Counted from the first letter of the stretch, positions 34,996-46,940 are shown. The stretch is 64,000 nt of DNA from Morella rubra (GCA_003952965.2 CM025849.1:11882972-11946971); one strand, 5' to 3'. Notes: generated from the letters alone by a model not told the origin. Program-made: numbers and translations.

Positions 34996-37143
34996 ATGAG
35001 CTATCCCTCTCAAAGCATGGATGACATGGATAATTGGATTCCTAAACTTGACATGGAGTTCAATTCTTTAGAAGAAGCATGGAAGCATTGGGAAAATTAT
35101 GGAAAATTAATGGTTTTAGTGTTAGGAAGCATTTTATTAATAAAAGTAAGGCGGATGGAGAGATAACATCAAGAGGATTTGTATGTGCTAAAGAAGGTGT
35201 CTGAAGAGCAGATAAACAAGATAGCATTACTCATATTCCTCGAGAAGAAACAAGGACTAAGTGTCTTGTACGGATGTATCTTTCATTAGTTCGAGAAACT
35301 AGAAAGTACAAGATTTATGATTTTGTTTCTAAACATAATCATTTTCTCTATTTTTCTAAGACTACTTATATGATGAGATCACAACGACATCTATCTCAAG
35401 CCCAAACATTTGCTATTAATAAGCATTAAAATTTTATTAAAATTTTATTGCACATATGTAAGGAATTAACCAAAGGACACACATGAGTTGATATGTAGAG
35501 AAGATGGTGGGAGGGCTAACCTGGGTATGTGGAACGTGATCAGAAAAATTACCTACGGACAAGACGACAACAAATTTGATATATGGAAAGGCTGGTTATT
35601 TGTTAAGGTACTTTCAGCAACAATTGATTAATAATCCATCATTTCATTATGCAGTTCAATTGGATAATGAAGAGCAAATAACTAATATCTTCTGGGCTGA
35701 TGCTAGAATGTTACTTGATTATGCGCATTTTGGTGATGTGATGACTTTTGATACTACATTTGGCAATAACAAAGAATTAAGACCTTTGGTTGTATTTACT
35801 AGTTTTAATCACCATAGAAGGGTGGTGATTTTTAGGGTTGCACTTTTATATGATGAAACAACAAAATCATTCAAATAACTTTTTGAAAGCTTCTCAAATG
35901 CGCATGAGAGTAAGAAACCTTAATCAATATTTACTGATCAGGATCCAACAATGACAAAAGCATTAGCTTAGGTGATGCCAGATGCTTGGCATGGATTATG
36001 CACTTGGCATATTATGCAGAATGACATCAAACATTTGGAAAATTTGATGAAAGATGGTTCTTTTTTCCTTCGAGACTTCAAAGCTTGCATGTATGAATAC
36101 GATGATGAAAGTAAGTTCGAAAAAGCTTGAGACAATATGGTCATACATATAATGTGAAGGATGCTAGTTGGTTAGATAATATATATAAGTTGAAGACAAA
36201 ATGGGCTAAGTGCTACATGAAGATGAAATTTACTTCAGGGATATGAAGTACTCAACTTAGTGAAAGTTTGAATAAGGACTTGAAATGTTATTTGAAGTCA
36301 AATTTAGATATTTTTCAATTTTTTGAACATTTTGAAAGGGTGGTGGAGCAAAAGCGACATAAAGAGTTAGAGGTTGAGAATAATGCAAGACAAAAGTTGC
36401 CTACATTAAGCTTGAAAAATTTTCCTCTGTTGAAGCAAGGAGCAAAAATGTATATACCTGTGATATTCAAGCTATTTCAAGATGAGCATGACTATGCTTC
36501 TACAGCATTTATAAAATCTCGAAATGAAAGTCAATTGATGCATGAATACGTTGTTGTGCTTTTGAATGAGGAAGGTGAGTACACAGTTTATTGTGACCCT
36601 CTTAGAAAGACAATATCATGCAGTTGTAGGAAATTTGAAACATTTGGGATTTTGTGTTGTCATGCTTTAAAGGTTTTTGACTTGCTTGATATAAAAATAA
36701 TTCCTGACATGTATATTTTGAAAAGATGGACAAGGAATGCAAAGAATGGATATGTATCAGGAAGCCATATGATAAATGATGGTGTGGGAGATGCTAATTT
36801 AAATGTTGTACAACGGTATTGAAGGCTTTGTCCTAGGTTGATAAAATTGGTTGCTGAGCTGCTGACATCGAAGAAACGTATGCTTTGGTAGAGAAGATGA
36901 CAGAGGAACTTGAAAAGCAAGTTGAAAGTATTGCAACAAAAAATTTGGACACAAATCTTGGTAGTTCTCATGCTAAAGTGTGTTTATCTGATGGTCATAA
37001 ATTGGTGGATCGTGGAGCATCTATTAACAATTTGATGGAAAAGGCTAAAGGCCTTAAAAAGAAAGAAGGTCGTAAGGGTGGTAAACGATTAAAAAGTTAG
37101 GTTGAGAAGCAACAAAGAAGGAAAAAAAATTCAAGCAACTAAT
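34996..37143 (+). pseudogene. FAR1/FHY3-type MULE transposase, degenerate
   Basis: The start reads MSYPSQSMDDMDNW, then a FAR1 DNA-binding domain (MEFNSLEEAWKHWENYG). A base is missing near 35104, so the frame shifts; the shifted frame continues with RKHFINKSKADGEITSRGF and hits a TGA at 35202-35204. The catalytic domain is seen at 35576-35878 (FWADARMLLDYAHFGDVMTF with DTTF, the first acidic residue) and FTDQDPTM (about 35931), again with several stops. The 36268-36822 frame holds the SWIM zinc-finger region (CSCRKFETFGILCCHAL). A basic tail with KKKEGRKGGKRLKS ends near 37100. At least six stops or frameshifts make it non-functional. This family of transposases gave rise to the FAR1/FHY3 light-signalling factors; linkage to the MULE ends supports the transposon reading here. 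Confidence 0.9.
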
Positions 37144-39314
37144 AGCAGCGAGCAACATTTATTAAAGGTAATTATTTTTTATAAGGCATCTTCATACATA
37201 AATTTTATCTGTCTCACATTATATGTTGATTGTAGGAAGTGGATCAAGTTTCTCATTCAACAGCATTGATAGGAACTTGAAGATCCCGAGGTCACATATG
37301 CAACAATAATTACATTGAATTTCTTCTGGTAAATTATTGCACGTGTTGCTTTTTGAACTATTCATGAGTATTTCATTTTATTTTTTTGTTTTTATACAAC
37401 TTATTATGTTATATGCAGGAATCATTTGATGACAACATCATTACCTCTCGGTCTCAAGCATCAAACAATACCCACATTATTCAGGTATATATTTGTCATA
37501 TGGAGAAAATTATCAATAAAAAAATCCCAGAGAAATATTATATAAAGACATGAATTAATCGATTTTCTTTTCGTAGGGGATGGATGTTGGGTTCAACTTT
37601 GCGACAATAAATTTTTTGTAGGACACAAGCATCAAATTCAATGAGTTTGTCATCAAAGAAATATGGAATCCGTAAACTTGTGAAATTAGTGCTTCAACTT
37701 ATATGTGAATAATCTATCCTTTTTTGTGTATTTCCTGTTTGCCATGGCAGAATTTGATGCATAACGTGAGCGTTTTTGTGAAATGAAGGAGCAGGAATGA
37801 TAGTAGACATCATCAAGTGTGGAGCATTTTGTGTATTGACGATGCCGTATTTTTGTATAGTTTTAGATTCGGGCACTATCTTGTATAACATGAAATAGTG
37901 CTCATAAATTTGTTTTGATTCCTTTTTTTCTGTAAAATTAGCAACCTGTGATAACATTACTTCTTTTATTTTGAGAGGACAACTTGTATTTAACCTTGCT
38001 TGACCAGGGTCAAAAGATATGGGAAGCAACTTCATATATATATATATATATATATATATGATAATTGAGATCCTATTTCATTTTCTTTGTTGGCCAGTGA
38101 AATAAGTAACTGACAGTAAAAGTGCTGTCATTTATGACTGAACTATCACAAAAAAATATGGGCACAACATATTAGTAGGTGCAGGGCAGACACGATCAAC
38201 AGATGATATGAACCAAGAAGCCATTTTCATATGTGTTGTCAATTTGAAGAACATATGATATCCGCCTTGGCCCTCTTAATTGACTTTTATCACCAGCTTA
38301 CAATAAGTGAGGGACACATTAATAAGTGAAGGATGCATGATTTCAAGTATCTTTGAGTTAGTGAAACAAAAAATTGAAGGTTGCAATTCTGTCAAGATCT
38401 AAGGATCTTCAACTAAAGGAAGAAGTAATAGTCTAATAACTATTTATTGAGATAAATCATTCAATCTTAGAACATAAGTGTCTATACAAGTAAAACATGA
38501 TACATATAGTCAATAGTTTTGGACTCAGTTTATCTCAACATTTTCTACTTGACATTCTACATATATAACCATCATATGATAACATATATCTTTTGTTTCT
38601 GACTCTTTGAAGGGGACGTACATCCTGGGTTAGGAAAGTTTCCATAATCCTTTGGCTCTCTTTTACACATCTCCATCGACTTCAAAATAAAATCTGCATA
38701 TATTGAGAGTTCTTCATAAAATTGTAACCAATCGGCCTTGTAAAATCTGATTAAAAAAAAAAACTAGCACAAATCTAAAGTGAACTTGATCAAAAATGAA
38801 CTCAAAATCAAATTTTGTAAAGGTGTAGAGCTTAATAGAACATAGACAAAGAAATAATGCTTCACTTTTTTACGAATTAGTTTGTAACCCAGTGCTCCTT
38901 TAGACATTTTACACATCTAGTCTCCAACTGACTGCATTATATCACCTCGTGCATTAATATATCATTCCACTAACACTAGCATCCTGTGTAGTGAAATAAG
39001 GGTGACCCTCATACTGAAAACAAAGATCTACTCATTCTATTATGAACTAATTAAATGACATTAAGAAGGAATGAGTAGAAGTTTCAACGAATTTGTATTT
39101 TCTAATTCTTTAGAAGATAAAGAGTAGGAATGAAAACTATTGCCACAGAAAAGCTTCTATGCATTTCATCTCTTTGCCTCCGTTGAATTTCCAAATAAAG
39201 TGAATTAGAAGAGAAATGAATCCATAGTCAAAACAGAAAATTTGAGAACGCTCTTTTTCAAGTTTTTCGTCTGTATCAGTGATCAAACACGAAAATAGGA
39301 AAAAAAAAAAGTAC
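37144..39314. other. 3' part of the MULE, non-coding
   Basis: The first 500 bases contain intron-like and exon-like pieces (TTGATTGTAG before GAAGTGGATCAAG) that may be the downstream exons of the transposase transcript. A (TA)n microsatellite occupies 38034-38059. The rest has no recognisable content. Confidence 0.4.
38034..38059. repeat. (TA)n microsatellite
   Basis: A perfect TA run of about 13 units. Confidence 0.85.
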
Positions 39315-39678
39315 GCCATAAATCTGACTCAACAACATCTCCTCTCTTCAAACTACAGAGCAGCTCGGCGGTTGAGCTAGCCACACTCCTCACAAAGAAC
39401 TCGAACGCACCACGTGCCGCAACAAAAAAAGGCGGGGACACAATGGCGAGAAAGGAGGGCTAGGCGGCATCAGGGACTCGAAGTTGGAGGTACTGCCCGG
39501 CATGCGTGTGGGACAAGGCGAGGTCAGGGGCGTCAGAAACATTGATTATGACATGGAATGGGGACTCGACAACAGACTCTACTTCACAGAGGGGCACAGT
39601 GGCATTGTAGGTGAAGCTTTGGTTGGCGCAAGCCAACGTGACATAGGATAGACATGGGATGAAAGAGAGGACTAACAA
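39315..39678 (-). pseudogene. Captured fragment of a FAD/NAD(P)-binding oxidoreductase gene (pKIWI502-like)
   Basis: The minus-strand frame begins LSFIPCLSYVTLACANQ and includes SPFHVIINVSDAPDLALSHT, HAGQYLQLRVPD, a TAG stop at about 39460-39462, and, in the same frame after it, PSFLAIVSPP, ARGAFEFFVRSVASSTAELL and LKRGDVVE. These match, in order, the N-terminal FAD-binding part of the plant family called fruit protein pKIWI502 (recognition from memory). Everything after KRGDVVE is missing. The piece lies directly inside the right MULE end, as expected for Pack-MULE capture. The in-frame stop and missing C-terminal NAD-binding half rule out enzyme activity. Confidence 0.75.
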
Positions 39679-39705
39679 AGACTAAAAGTGGCGTTAGAGC
39701 TCTAT

Positions 39706-40204
39706 TTCCCCCATTAGAGGCACTTTTCACTTGGTTTTCAAATTTTCACCCAAATAGATGACGTGTCATATTTATGGCCCTCAATTTCAAACAAGGGCTG
39801 GTAATGAAAGAATTGCTTCTTGTGGAATACCCTACGTATTGCAGTGGATCCCGGTCCGTCTTGCACACGTTGAAACTGGACTCTGCCGTCATTTGTGTAT
39901 TCTTGCTGCATTGTTTTAGTGTCAGACCTCCTAGGGGCGTAACAAGTCATATGAACTGCCAGATTGAGCTCAGAAGCTCCAAACAAGCCCTTTGTAACCC
40001 CACCACTTCATGACTACAAAGAATTGGTTGGAACTGAGACACCTAAGCAGGATAGTTTTTTCTATGAAGCTTAACGTACATAAGCCGAGTGGCATTTGGT
40101 AAGGTAAAGGCAATAGTATTTGTAGTTATAGAATCTGCTGAATTACCAAAAGTTGCAGTACCATCAAGTGAAGATTTAGGCATCGGAGGTTCTCATCAAA
40201 GATT
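39706..40204. other. Spacer right of the MULE
   Basis: Both strands have ORFs of about 80 codons near 39738-40013, but neither resembles a known protein. I assign nothing. Confidence 0.35.
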
Positions 40205-40480
40205 CAAGGCATCTACCGATTCATGCTGTGTGGTTGGGTATTAAAGTGGTTGGCAATCTTCAATTGCCGAACATCATCATTGAGGGGGATTCTTCTGTGG
40301 TGATGGAGGTTCTCAACAATTCTTCTATTCATCCTCCATGGCGGTTTGAGAATTCCTTCAGAACGTGTGGATTTTGGCTAGTCAGTTCAACTCCTGTTTC
40401 TGGCAATACGTCCCACGTAGTGGGAATTCACTTCCGTACCAAGTTGCTCAATGGGCATTTTTATGAATTTTAAGGGTAGC
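40205..40480 (+). pseudogene. RNase H-like fragment, LINE-derived
   Basis: The frame reads HAVWLGIKVVGNLQLPNIII, EGDSSVVMEVLNNSS and IHPPWRFENSFR. The EGDS motif with the preceding (A)xWLGIK is typical of the plant RNase H domain found at the end of LINE non-LTR retrotransposons. Only about 60 residues remain before homology fades. Confidence 0.6.
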
Positions 40481-40734
40481 ATTCTTCTGTATTGGGAGCG
40501 TTCTGATTTTATCTTTGAAATTGTTAGGTATGGCCGTACAGAGCTAAATGAACTAATTTTTTTTTTTCAAAAAAAAACGTATTACTAAGATTACATATTT
40601 AATTATTACAATACTAATATATACTTTACTTGTTCCATATATACACACTTTTTATAATATACGTAGTATGTTATGTTATGTCATATTTATCTCTAATATG
40701 TTTTATGTCTGTAAATCGTGACATTCTATATTTA

Positions 40735-42349
40735 GGCCTAATTACCTTACACATCTATGTGGTATTTGAATTTTGCAAAATCATCCCTTGGGTAATGAAT
40801 TCAACTGTATCATCCTTGTGGTATTCAATTGAAGCAAATCAGTCCCTTTGACCAATTTCCGGTGGGCACCTGACGAAATCTAGCCTATGTGTCATTTTAT
40901 CGCCAGATCAACACCAATCACCTATTGCCAAATGTCATCTTACGCCGCGTGAGGAAAAAAAAAAAAAGCCAACATGAATGCCATGTCATCAAAGGTTTCC
41001 CTGTCGGTTTAAAAAAAAAATGAAAAACCCCCGTCTCTCCCTTTCCCTACTCAATTGCCCCTAAAATGAGGTAAATTGAATTTAAAAAATAACAACAAAT
41101 ATATAAAACAGTAAATATTGAGGAAAGGGAGAAAATGCTGTCGTATGATTTGGTTTCTGCGGTCTGCCGACAGCAAATTCATCGATATTTAACTCCTCCA
41201 TTGTTAAAGCTTCCACCGTCCCCTTATCCAATCCAACGCAACCAGCAGACTTTCCAGTTTCCAAACTCTTAAAGCAAACATTGTTTTTTGGTTTTCTCAC
41301 AAGCCAAACAATGTCTCTTCTCTCTCGATCCCTCTCAGCAAAATTAGGGTTTCAATAACATCATCCTGTATTTGGCGGTCCGGGAAAGAAAACATCCATG
41401 AGTCTCCTCTAAGGCAACAACAAATCATGATTTCCTATTACGCCTTTCTCTGGCTCGCTACCGCCCTCGACCTCGCGTGATCCTCTCTCCATGACCCTAC
41501 CTCCATTTCTTTGCCTCAAAATCACTCTTTGTTATTTGCACACTTATTTTTTTCGTCTGTAATCTTGCGGACCAAGAAACTAGACAGTTATGTGATTGTC
41601 ACTCATTGTCCCCGGCAGTTTGATTTTGCTAATGTTAAATAGGGCTCAACTGGTTTGGAACTTGGTTTTGATGAAGTAGGCATGGCAATGCTCTCTAAGG
41701 AAGGAAGCGGGATGGAATATTCTATCATTATTCACGACGTCCAGAGTGCTTTGTTTGGAGATTAGCATATTGGCTTTCTTACTATAGGAAGATTACACTA
41801 GTGGGTTTGGTGCTTTTGGGCATAATTTTGTTGTGTCTGGGATCATTGTAGGTGTGGATATGCTTCTTAAGGTAATATTTCGCTATTGCTTAGAGAAACA
41901 AAAATGACTAGTTTAATGAGGGATAAAAATCGACAGAAACATGGGGAGCATGGGTGAGTAGAGTATCGGAGTGCTGGCTGTCGATGGAAAGGTGGCATCG
42001 GAAAGAATGGGTAAAGTGGGGAGTTAGGGTTAGCTGGGGTAAAGTTTAGAGGGATCCATCACGTGGGGGGTAAATGTTTAGGGGGGGAGTTTGTTTTTAT
42101 TTAAGCCAATGTGTCAACCTTTGATGACATGGCATTCACGTTGGCTTTTTTTTTTTTTTTTCTGACATGGCATAAGATGACATTTGGCAGCAGGTGACTA
42201 GTGTTGATCTGGCATAAAATGATATGTAGGTTAGGGAGGGACTGATTTCCTCCAATCGAATACGACAATGATGATACAGTTGAATTCATTACCCCAAGAA
42301 TAATTTTGCAAAAGTCGAATACCACAGGAATGTTTAAGATAATTAGGCC
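40735..42349. mobile_element. Non-autonomous Mutator-like element, 1615 bp, with perfect 9-bp target duplication
   Basis: The ends GGCCTAATTA and TAATTAGGCC open long terminal inverted repeats of nearly 290 bp. Shared blocks include TTTTGCAAAAT, GGGTAATGAATTCAACTG and TGATGACATGGCATTCA (inverse-matched). The flanks are identical: CTATATTTA at 40726-40734 and 42350-42358. Long arms and a 9-bp duplication define a MULE. The interior (41030-42070) includes a minus-strand frame at 41082-41300 with LETGKSAGCVGLDKG and a leader-like AAAATTAGGGTTTC on the plus strand at about 41341. These may be captured host gene pieces of unknown origin. Confidence 0.88.
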
Positions 42350-43562
42350 CTATATTTATATGGGCAGTTTTGGAAGATTACGAACATCTTATATGTTTAT
42401 TTCATCTTATATAATATGTAAAATATGCACACGTGTACATATAAATATATATCATATTTATCTTTGTAATATACATATATTGCTTGTGAGGTTTTTTTTC
42501 CCCTTAAGTTGGGCTCGGCCTGTAACATGCTATACCTTATAATGAGCTTAAGTAAACATATATTTTGTTTCTAAAATAATAATATACATGTAATGTAACA
42601 TATGTTTATATTTATCTGTTATATGTTAAGATTATGTTCATTATACAAAGGTAAAACCGGTTTTTTTTTTTATATTTTTTTTAATGACACATATAGACAT
42701 AGATGTTACAAACGACACAATATATGTGAGACAAACAAATTAGTTTAATAATTTAATTAAAAACAAATATGTTGCCTTATTTGCCCTCGAAATCCTACTT
42801 TCTAATTGGAAGGAGGGTGGAACTGTGGAAGCAGAATTGTCTGTCCGCCTTTCAAACAGATCAACAACTAATTGTAGTCTTGATATTAAATTATTATTAT
42901 ATTTCTTTTTACTGTTTATTGTGCTTTTATGCTTAGGAAAGCTGGAAAGTTTTTTTTTTTGTCTTTTCTTTTCTAATTAATCGATTTGACTCTTGTCATT
43001 GTTATCATCCTCAATTTACTTTTTATCCCTTGAATGATGAATAAATGGTAATTATAATTTGAGAGAGAGGGGTGAGAATTGTCTTGTGATATATACCTCA
43101 ATTCTTGGAGTTTGATTGACAAAATTTTGAAGAATATTTTTAAAATTTTGGGAAATTTTATGAATATTAATAATTATTAGGGTTTGTAAAAAGTTGTTAA
43201 AATTTTAGAATGTAGTTGTGTAGATATTAGAAAATTTAGAGTAATAATGATTTGTAATGATTGGATATTTGTTTTGTTTGGGATTAGTGTAAAGAAGAAA
43301 TAATTTTTTGAATATTTTATTAGATGATAAAAAAAATCCATTTCGTTTGTTTTTAACTTTGAACAGTTTCCTTGTACAATAACTTTTTGAATTTTAACGC
43401 TGCACAACGCATTTAACACTGTACAGTGCCGTCTCTGTTGCCTCTGATCTGAAGGAATATGTTGCACCGACTGTTGAAAGGAATGAAGGCAAAAAAATTG
43501 CTAGAAGTCAAAATTTTGGAGCCAACTTAAACGTGTTTGGCTATTTAAAAATTTTGTGGAAA

Positions 43563-45188
43563 TGGCAATATGGTCACTAGGTCTATACCATGCTGACGAT
43601 TAAGTCATTAAGTTTCATTTATTTACTATATAGTCACTCAGTCCATACCCTCGTGACGATTTGGTCCTGCCGTCAAACCTCCGTCAATTTATTTAACGGA
43701 ATGCCCTACCACGTCAGCACCACACGTCAGCCATATTAACCACATCAGATCATCATTAAATAAAACGATTGCGTTTTGTCATTTAAGGAATTTGACAATT
43801 TGATCACTAGGTTTATAACCCACTTGACAAAATAGTCACTAGGTTTACTTTTTTTACATTTTGGTAACTGATTTTATACAAATGTGGCGATATGATCTTC
43901 CATCATATTCTGTCACTACATCTAAAAAAAATGATGAGAGAATTTTTATATTTATTGTAATAAAAATAATAATTTAATAGAAAAAAGATTATTTTATAAA
44001 CCAAAATTTTGACTCGGAAACACAAGTGACTCCAGCTTCTATTTACACTCATAATATAAATCCATTGGCATTAGCTCTGTCCCTGATGTAGTAATATATT
44101 TTCTACTTCATGAAAATTTATATTCTTTTTTTTTATAAGCAATGAAAATTTATATTCACTTGCTTAAAAAGAAGTGATATTATCATGTGATAGTTGTTGC
44201 AAGTGGATCAGCAAAGGTATAGCATGACTGATGATGAGGTTGAGTTTATTCTGTAGATCATAACCCACTAAAGTAGAAAATTAATTAGGCTTCGAGGTAT
44301 GGAAAAGATGATACGAGATGAGATAACTGGACCATCTTTAGAATCTACTAATGCCCATAAAGAATAATTCTTTAGATATCTCCTCCCATTCATATATTGC
44401 GTGGAAGGAAATCATGATATATATTATTATTTTTCTTTCTTTTTTAGCTCTTGTCACATCCACACAGGGCTCCACCAATATCGTAGTGGGTTATAATAAA
44501 TATTTTTTTTTAGGCTAATATTAATAGAGCTTTGCTTGAATATCGACGGTCTTTGATGCCACATAGACATCAGCCAATGCAAGAAATTTCACTTCTAGAT
44601 TGTTATCTTTTTATTAAATGATATATACACTCACCACACTTTAATTATGGGAGTCACTTTCAAGTATTATTTTTATCAAATTTCACATAACAACTGATGA
44701 TTTCAGATAAAAATATTTAAAATAATAATTTTATCTTGTGGTTAATCTATATGATGTGTTTTGGTGACATGTTTAAGGCCGACGTGGCATTGAATTCCAT
44801 TAAATATATTAACGGAATATGGATAGAAGGATCAAATCGTCACACAGGTATGGACTCAGTGACCATAATGTAAAAAAAAAAAAACCTAGTGACTAAATCG
44901 TCAGTGTAGTATAAACCTAGTGACTATATTGTCAATTTTTCTTTAATTTACATGACTAAACGCAGCGTTTTGCTTAAGGATTCGGGCTTAAGTGTTAATT
45001 TGGCTGACGTGTGACGCTGATGTGTTAAAAAGCTGACATGGCAGGGCATTTCGTTAAATAGATTGACATAAGTTTGACGGTAGGACCAAATCGTCACGAA
45101 GGTATGGACTAAGTGACTATATAGTAAAAAAATAAAACTTAGTGACTAAATCGTTAGCGTGGTATAAACCAAGTGACAATATTGCCAA
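43563..45188. mobile_element. Mutator-like element with arms of about 230 bp (outer)
   Basis: The left arm TGGCAATATGGTCACTAGG.. and right arm ..AAGTGACAATATTGCCA are inverted repeats that stay alignable through ACTATATAGTCACT, GTGACGATTTGGTCCT and ACGTCAGC blocks up to the inner element. No convincing 9-bp target duplication was seen. The interior is non-coding. Confidence 0.65.
43789..44938. mobile_element. Related inner inverted-repeat element
   Basis: Arms TTGACAATTTGATCACTAGG (left) and CCTAGTGACTATATTGTCAA (right) are related to, but distinct from, the outer arms. They continue for about 130 bp. The middle (44000-44700) has short frames such as RGMEKMIRDEITGPSLES that may be captured exon scraps. 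The element abuts the outer arms, so it is a nested insertion or a duplication of the arms. Confidence 0.55.
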
Positions 45189-45375
45189 TTACCCAAATTT
45201 TTAATGGTCCAAAATTTCCCATATTCAAACGTCTAACGTGGACTTCCTTGCTTGTTCTGGCTGGTATCTCTCCATTTTTCGGCTATTTGTTCTGGCTGGT
45301 GTATCTCCATTTTTCTTGGCATTTGTCCTTACACTTAACCCTTTTATCTCTCTCCGACCTCTATGAGTGTGTGAG

Positions 45376-45414
45376 ATGGAAACCTACCAAAAGTTCATCA
45401 ACGACGGGGACTGA
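45376..45414 (+). promoter_or_regulatory. Short upstream ORF conserved in both duplicates (copy A)
   Basis: A 12-residue ORF METYQKFINDGD lies 357 nt before the DUF674 start and is present unchanged in copy B at 54889-54927. It could be a uORF in the leader. Conservation may only reflect the recent duplication. Confidence 0.35.
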
Positions 45415-45770
45415 AGCACCATCGTAGTGGGCGTCAGGGCGTGGATATTGCAGAAGATTTCACCAAACCTCCGCCATTCTTCACCATTGGAAATAAATAC
45501 GATTAAATCTGGTAGGATGCTCTCTTTCTGGACTCCCTCTCTTATATCTTTCTCTTACGTATCATGCTTTGATTGCTGGAGAAATTGATAAAAAGGGTGG
45601 GATCTATTTGGGAAGTAAAAATTGTAAATCAAGAAGAAAATACTGCGATCCAAGTCTAGAGCTAGCCAAGTTCGAACTTTACTTATCTTGATCGAGCCGA
45701 GCTCTAGCCACTAACCACTAACTCGGCTTGTTTACAGCCCTAGGGCTAGGCATGACCCGTAGAGACCGAG

Positions 45771-46650
45771 ATGGCCACGACGACCCCCAGGAGTAGCAAA
45801 ACGTTAAGCTTGAAGCTTACGATAGACAACAGCTCTAACAAGTTGGTGTTTGCAGAGGCCGGAAAAGAATTCGTGGACTTCCTTTTCGGGCTCATGCAGA
45901 TTCCTATTGGATCAATCATGGGACTTCTTTTAGATAATGGAATGGTTGGGTCAGGGTCCTTGAGCAGAGTCCAGGAAAGTATCAAAAACCTTGACCCCAA
46001 CTACCTTCAACCAAACCAAAGCAAGGATCCTCTTTTGAGGCCTAAAGCTGCCTATACTCCGTTGTTTTTGCAAAACTTGGCTTCCTCAAACCAAGAGACC
46101 ATCCCTAGTATTCCCGATAAAAAGACCATCCCCAGTATTAATCTTGCATCTTCGAGTCCTTTTGGAGGTACTTCTGTGTCTCAGATTTCTAAGCCAATTA
46201 AGACTACCTCTCCATTTTCTAGCCCTTCGCTGAATCCTGTTGTTTCCTCTGTGGTTCAACTCGAGGAAAATGGATATGTTAGAGGCGTGGTGACATATAG
46301 GGTGATGGATGATTTGAGGGTGATGCCCATGCCGGTCATGTCTACCATTACCGTTCTCAAAAATTCAAACATCAAAGATGTCAACTCTCTTCAGGAGAAG
46401 ACGGTGAAGGTTGACATAAAGAAGGTCTTATTCATAGCTTCAATTTCTTTTGGTTTTTTTTTTTAACTATAGTAGTATTTGTTACTGTTTGCTATGACAT
46501 GTGATTAATTTGGCTTTGTGTTTGTTCTATCTGTCTTCTTAGGGCTTGGAGCTGTTAATGGTTTCTCTCCGCTCTACCACAGTCCTTACAGACGTTTTCC
46601 TTGGACATAAGGTACTTAAGGAGTATCCTTGTAGCTATGTCGAACTTTGA
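45771..46650 (+). CDS. DUF674 family protein, copy A
   Basis: Exons 45771-46424 and 46543-46650 join in frame (AAG|GTCTTA donor, TTCTTAG acceptor) to give 253 residues. The N-terminus MATTTPRSSKTLSLKLTIDN, then FAEAGKEFVDFLFGL (28-42), MGLLLDNGMVGSGSL and YLQPNQSKDPLLRPK are the usual DUF674 opening. The middle is Ser/Pro-rich (110-160). GYVRGVVTYRVMDDLRVMPM and KDVNSLQEKTV, followed in exon 2 by GLELLMVSLRSTTVLTDVFL, form the closing part of the repeat. Many relatives are about twice as long or carry Cys pairs in the middle; this one has neither. The function of DUF674 proteins is unknown. The frame is intact, in contrast to copy B. Without splicing, the frame would end with a hydrophobic tail (VLFIASISFGFFF), so intron retention would add a short hydrophobic end. 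Confidence 0.82.
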
Positions 46651-46940
46651 AGCCAATCCAAGTAATACCTCAAAGCAATTCTGCGATTTTAGTTCAGTTT
46701 TCTCTCTTGGAATTAGAGGGAGAAGTCGGAAATCCGAAGCCATCATATAATCATGGGTTTGTATGTACTCTGAAAAGGGAATTCTTCAATGCTTGAACTA
46801 GTTTGGGAAAACAAAACTAAAACAAAACCAAAAAGGAAAAGAAGTAGAATCTCTAAGCTGGTCGTGTGATGCTCCTATTAGTGGTTCCGGATCTTCGAAT
46901 CCAGATTTGGATTTTGGGTGTTTGGACCCTGTTGTTAAGT

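Larger units (their letters stand above)
33906..39705. mobile_element. 5.8 kb Mutator-like element (MULE) with captured gene fragment
   Basis: The 25-bp ends ATAGAGCTCTAACGCC.. (33906-33930) and ..GGCGTTAGAGCTCTAT (39681-39705) are exact inverted repeats. Further inward, TTGTTAGTTCCTCT on the left and TTGTTAGTCCTCT on the right (in inverse) also match after a T-rich insertion in the left arm. Inside lie a decayed FAR1-type transposase (34996-37143, +) and, next to the right arm, a captured oxidoreductase gene fragment (39315-39678, -). I could not find a clear 9-11 bp target duplication, so the copy is old or the ends extend differently. Confidence 0.7.
43112..45291. mobile_element. Transposon complex inserted in copy A only
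   Basis: Copy B passes directly from the leader (TTAATTCTTTCAG) to TCTCCATTTTTCTTGGC, so the intervening 2.2 kb of copy A is inserted DNA. It starts with AT-rich sequence of unknown type and contains the nested inverted-repeat elements listed next. Weak outer arms (CGTGTTTGGC near 43532 and TTCAAACGTC near 45223) may be a MITE into which the others inserted. Confidence 0.65.

Noticed and set aside
34996..37143. FAR1/FHY3 light-signalling gene
   Set aside because: Many stops and frameshifts, and it lies between MULE inverted ends, so it is transposase.
39738..40013. Overlapping ORFs on both strands near the MULE
   Set aside because: Neither strand resembles a known protein and both are about chance length for this composition.
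46555..46746. Minus-strand ORF over DUF674 exon 2
   Set aside because: Antisense of the better supported exon, which is duplicated in copy B.
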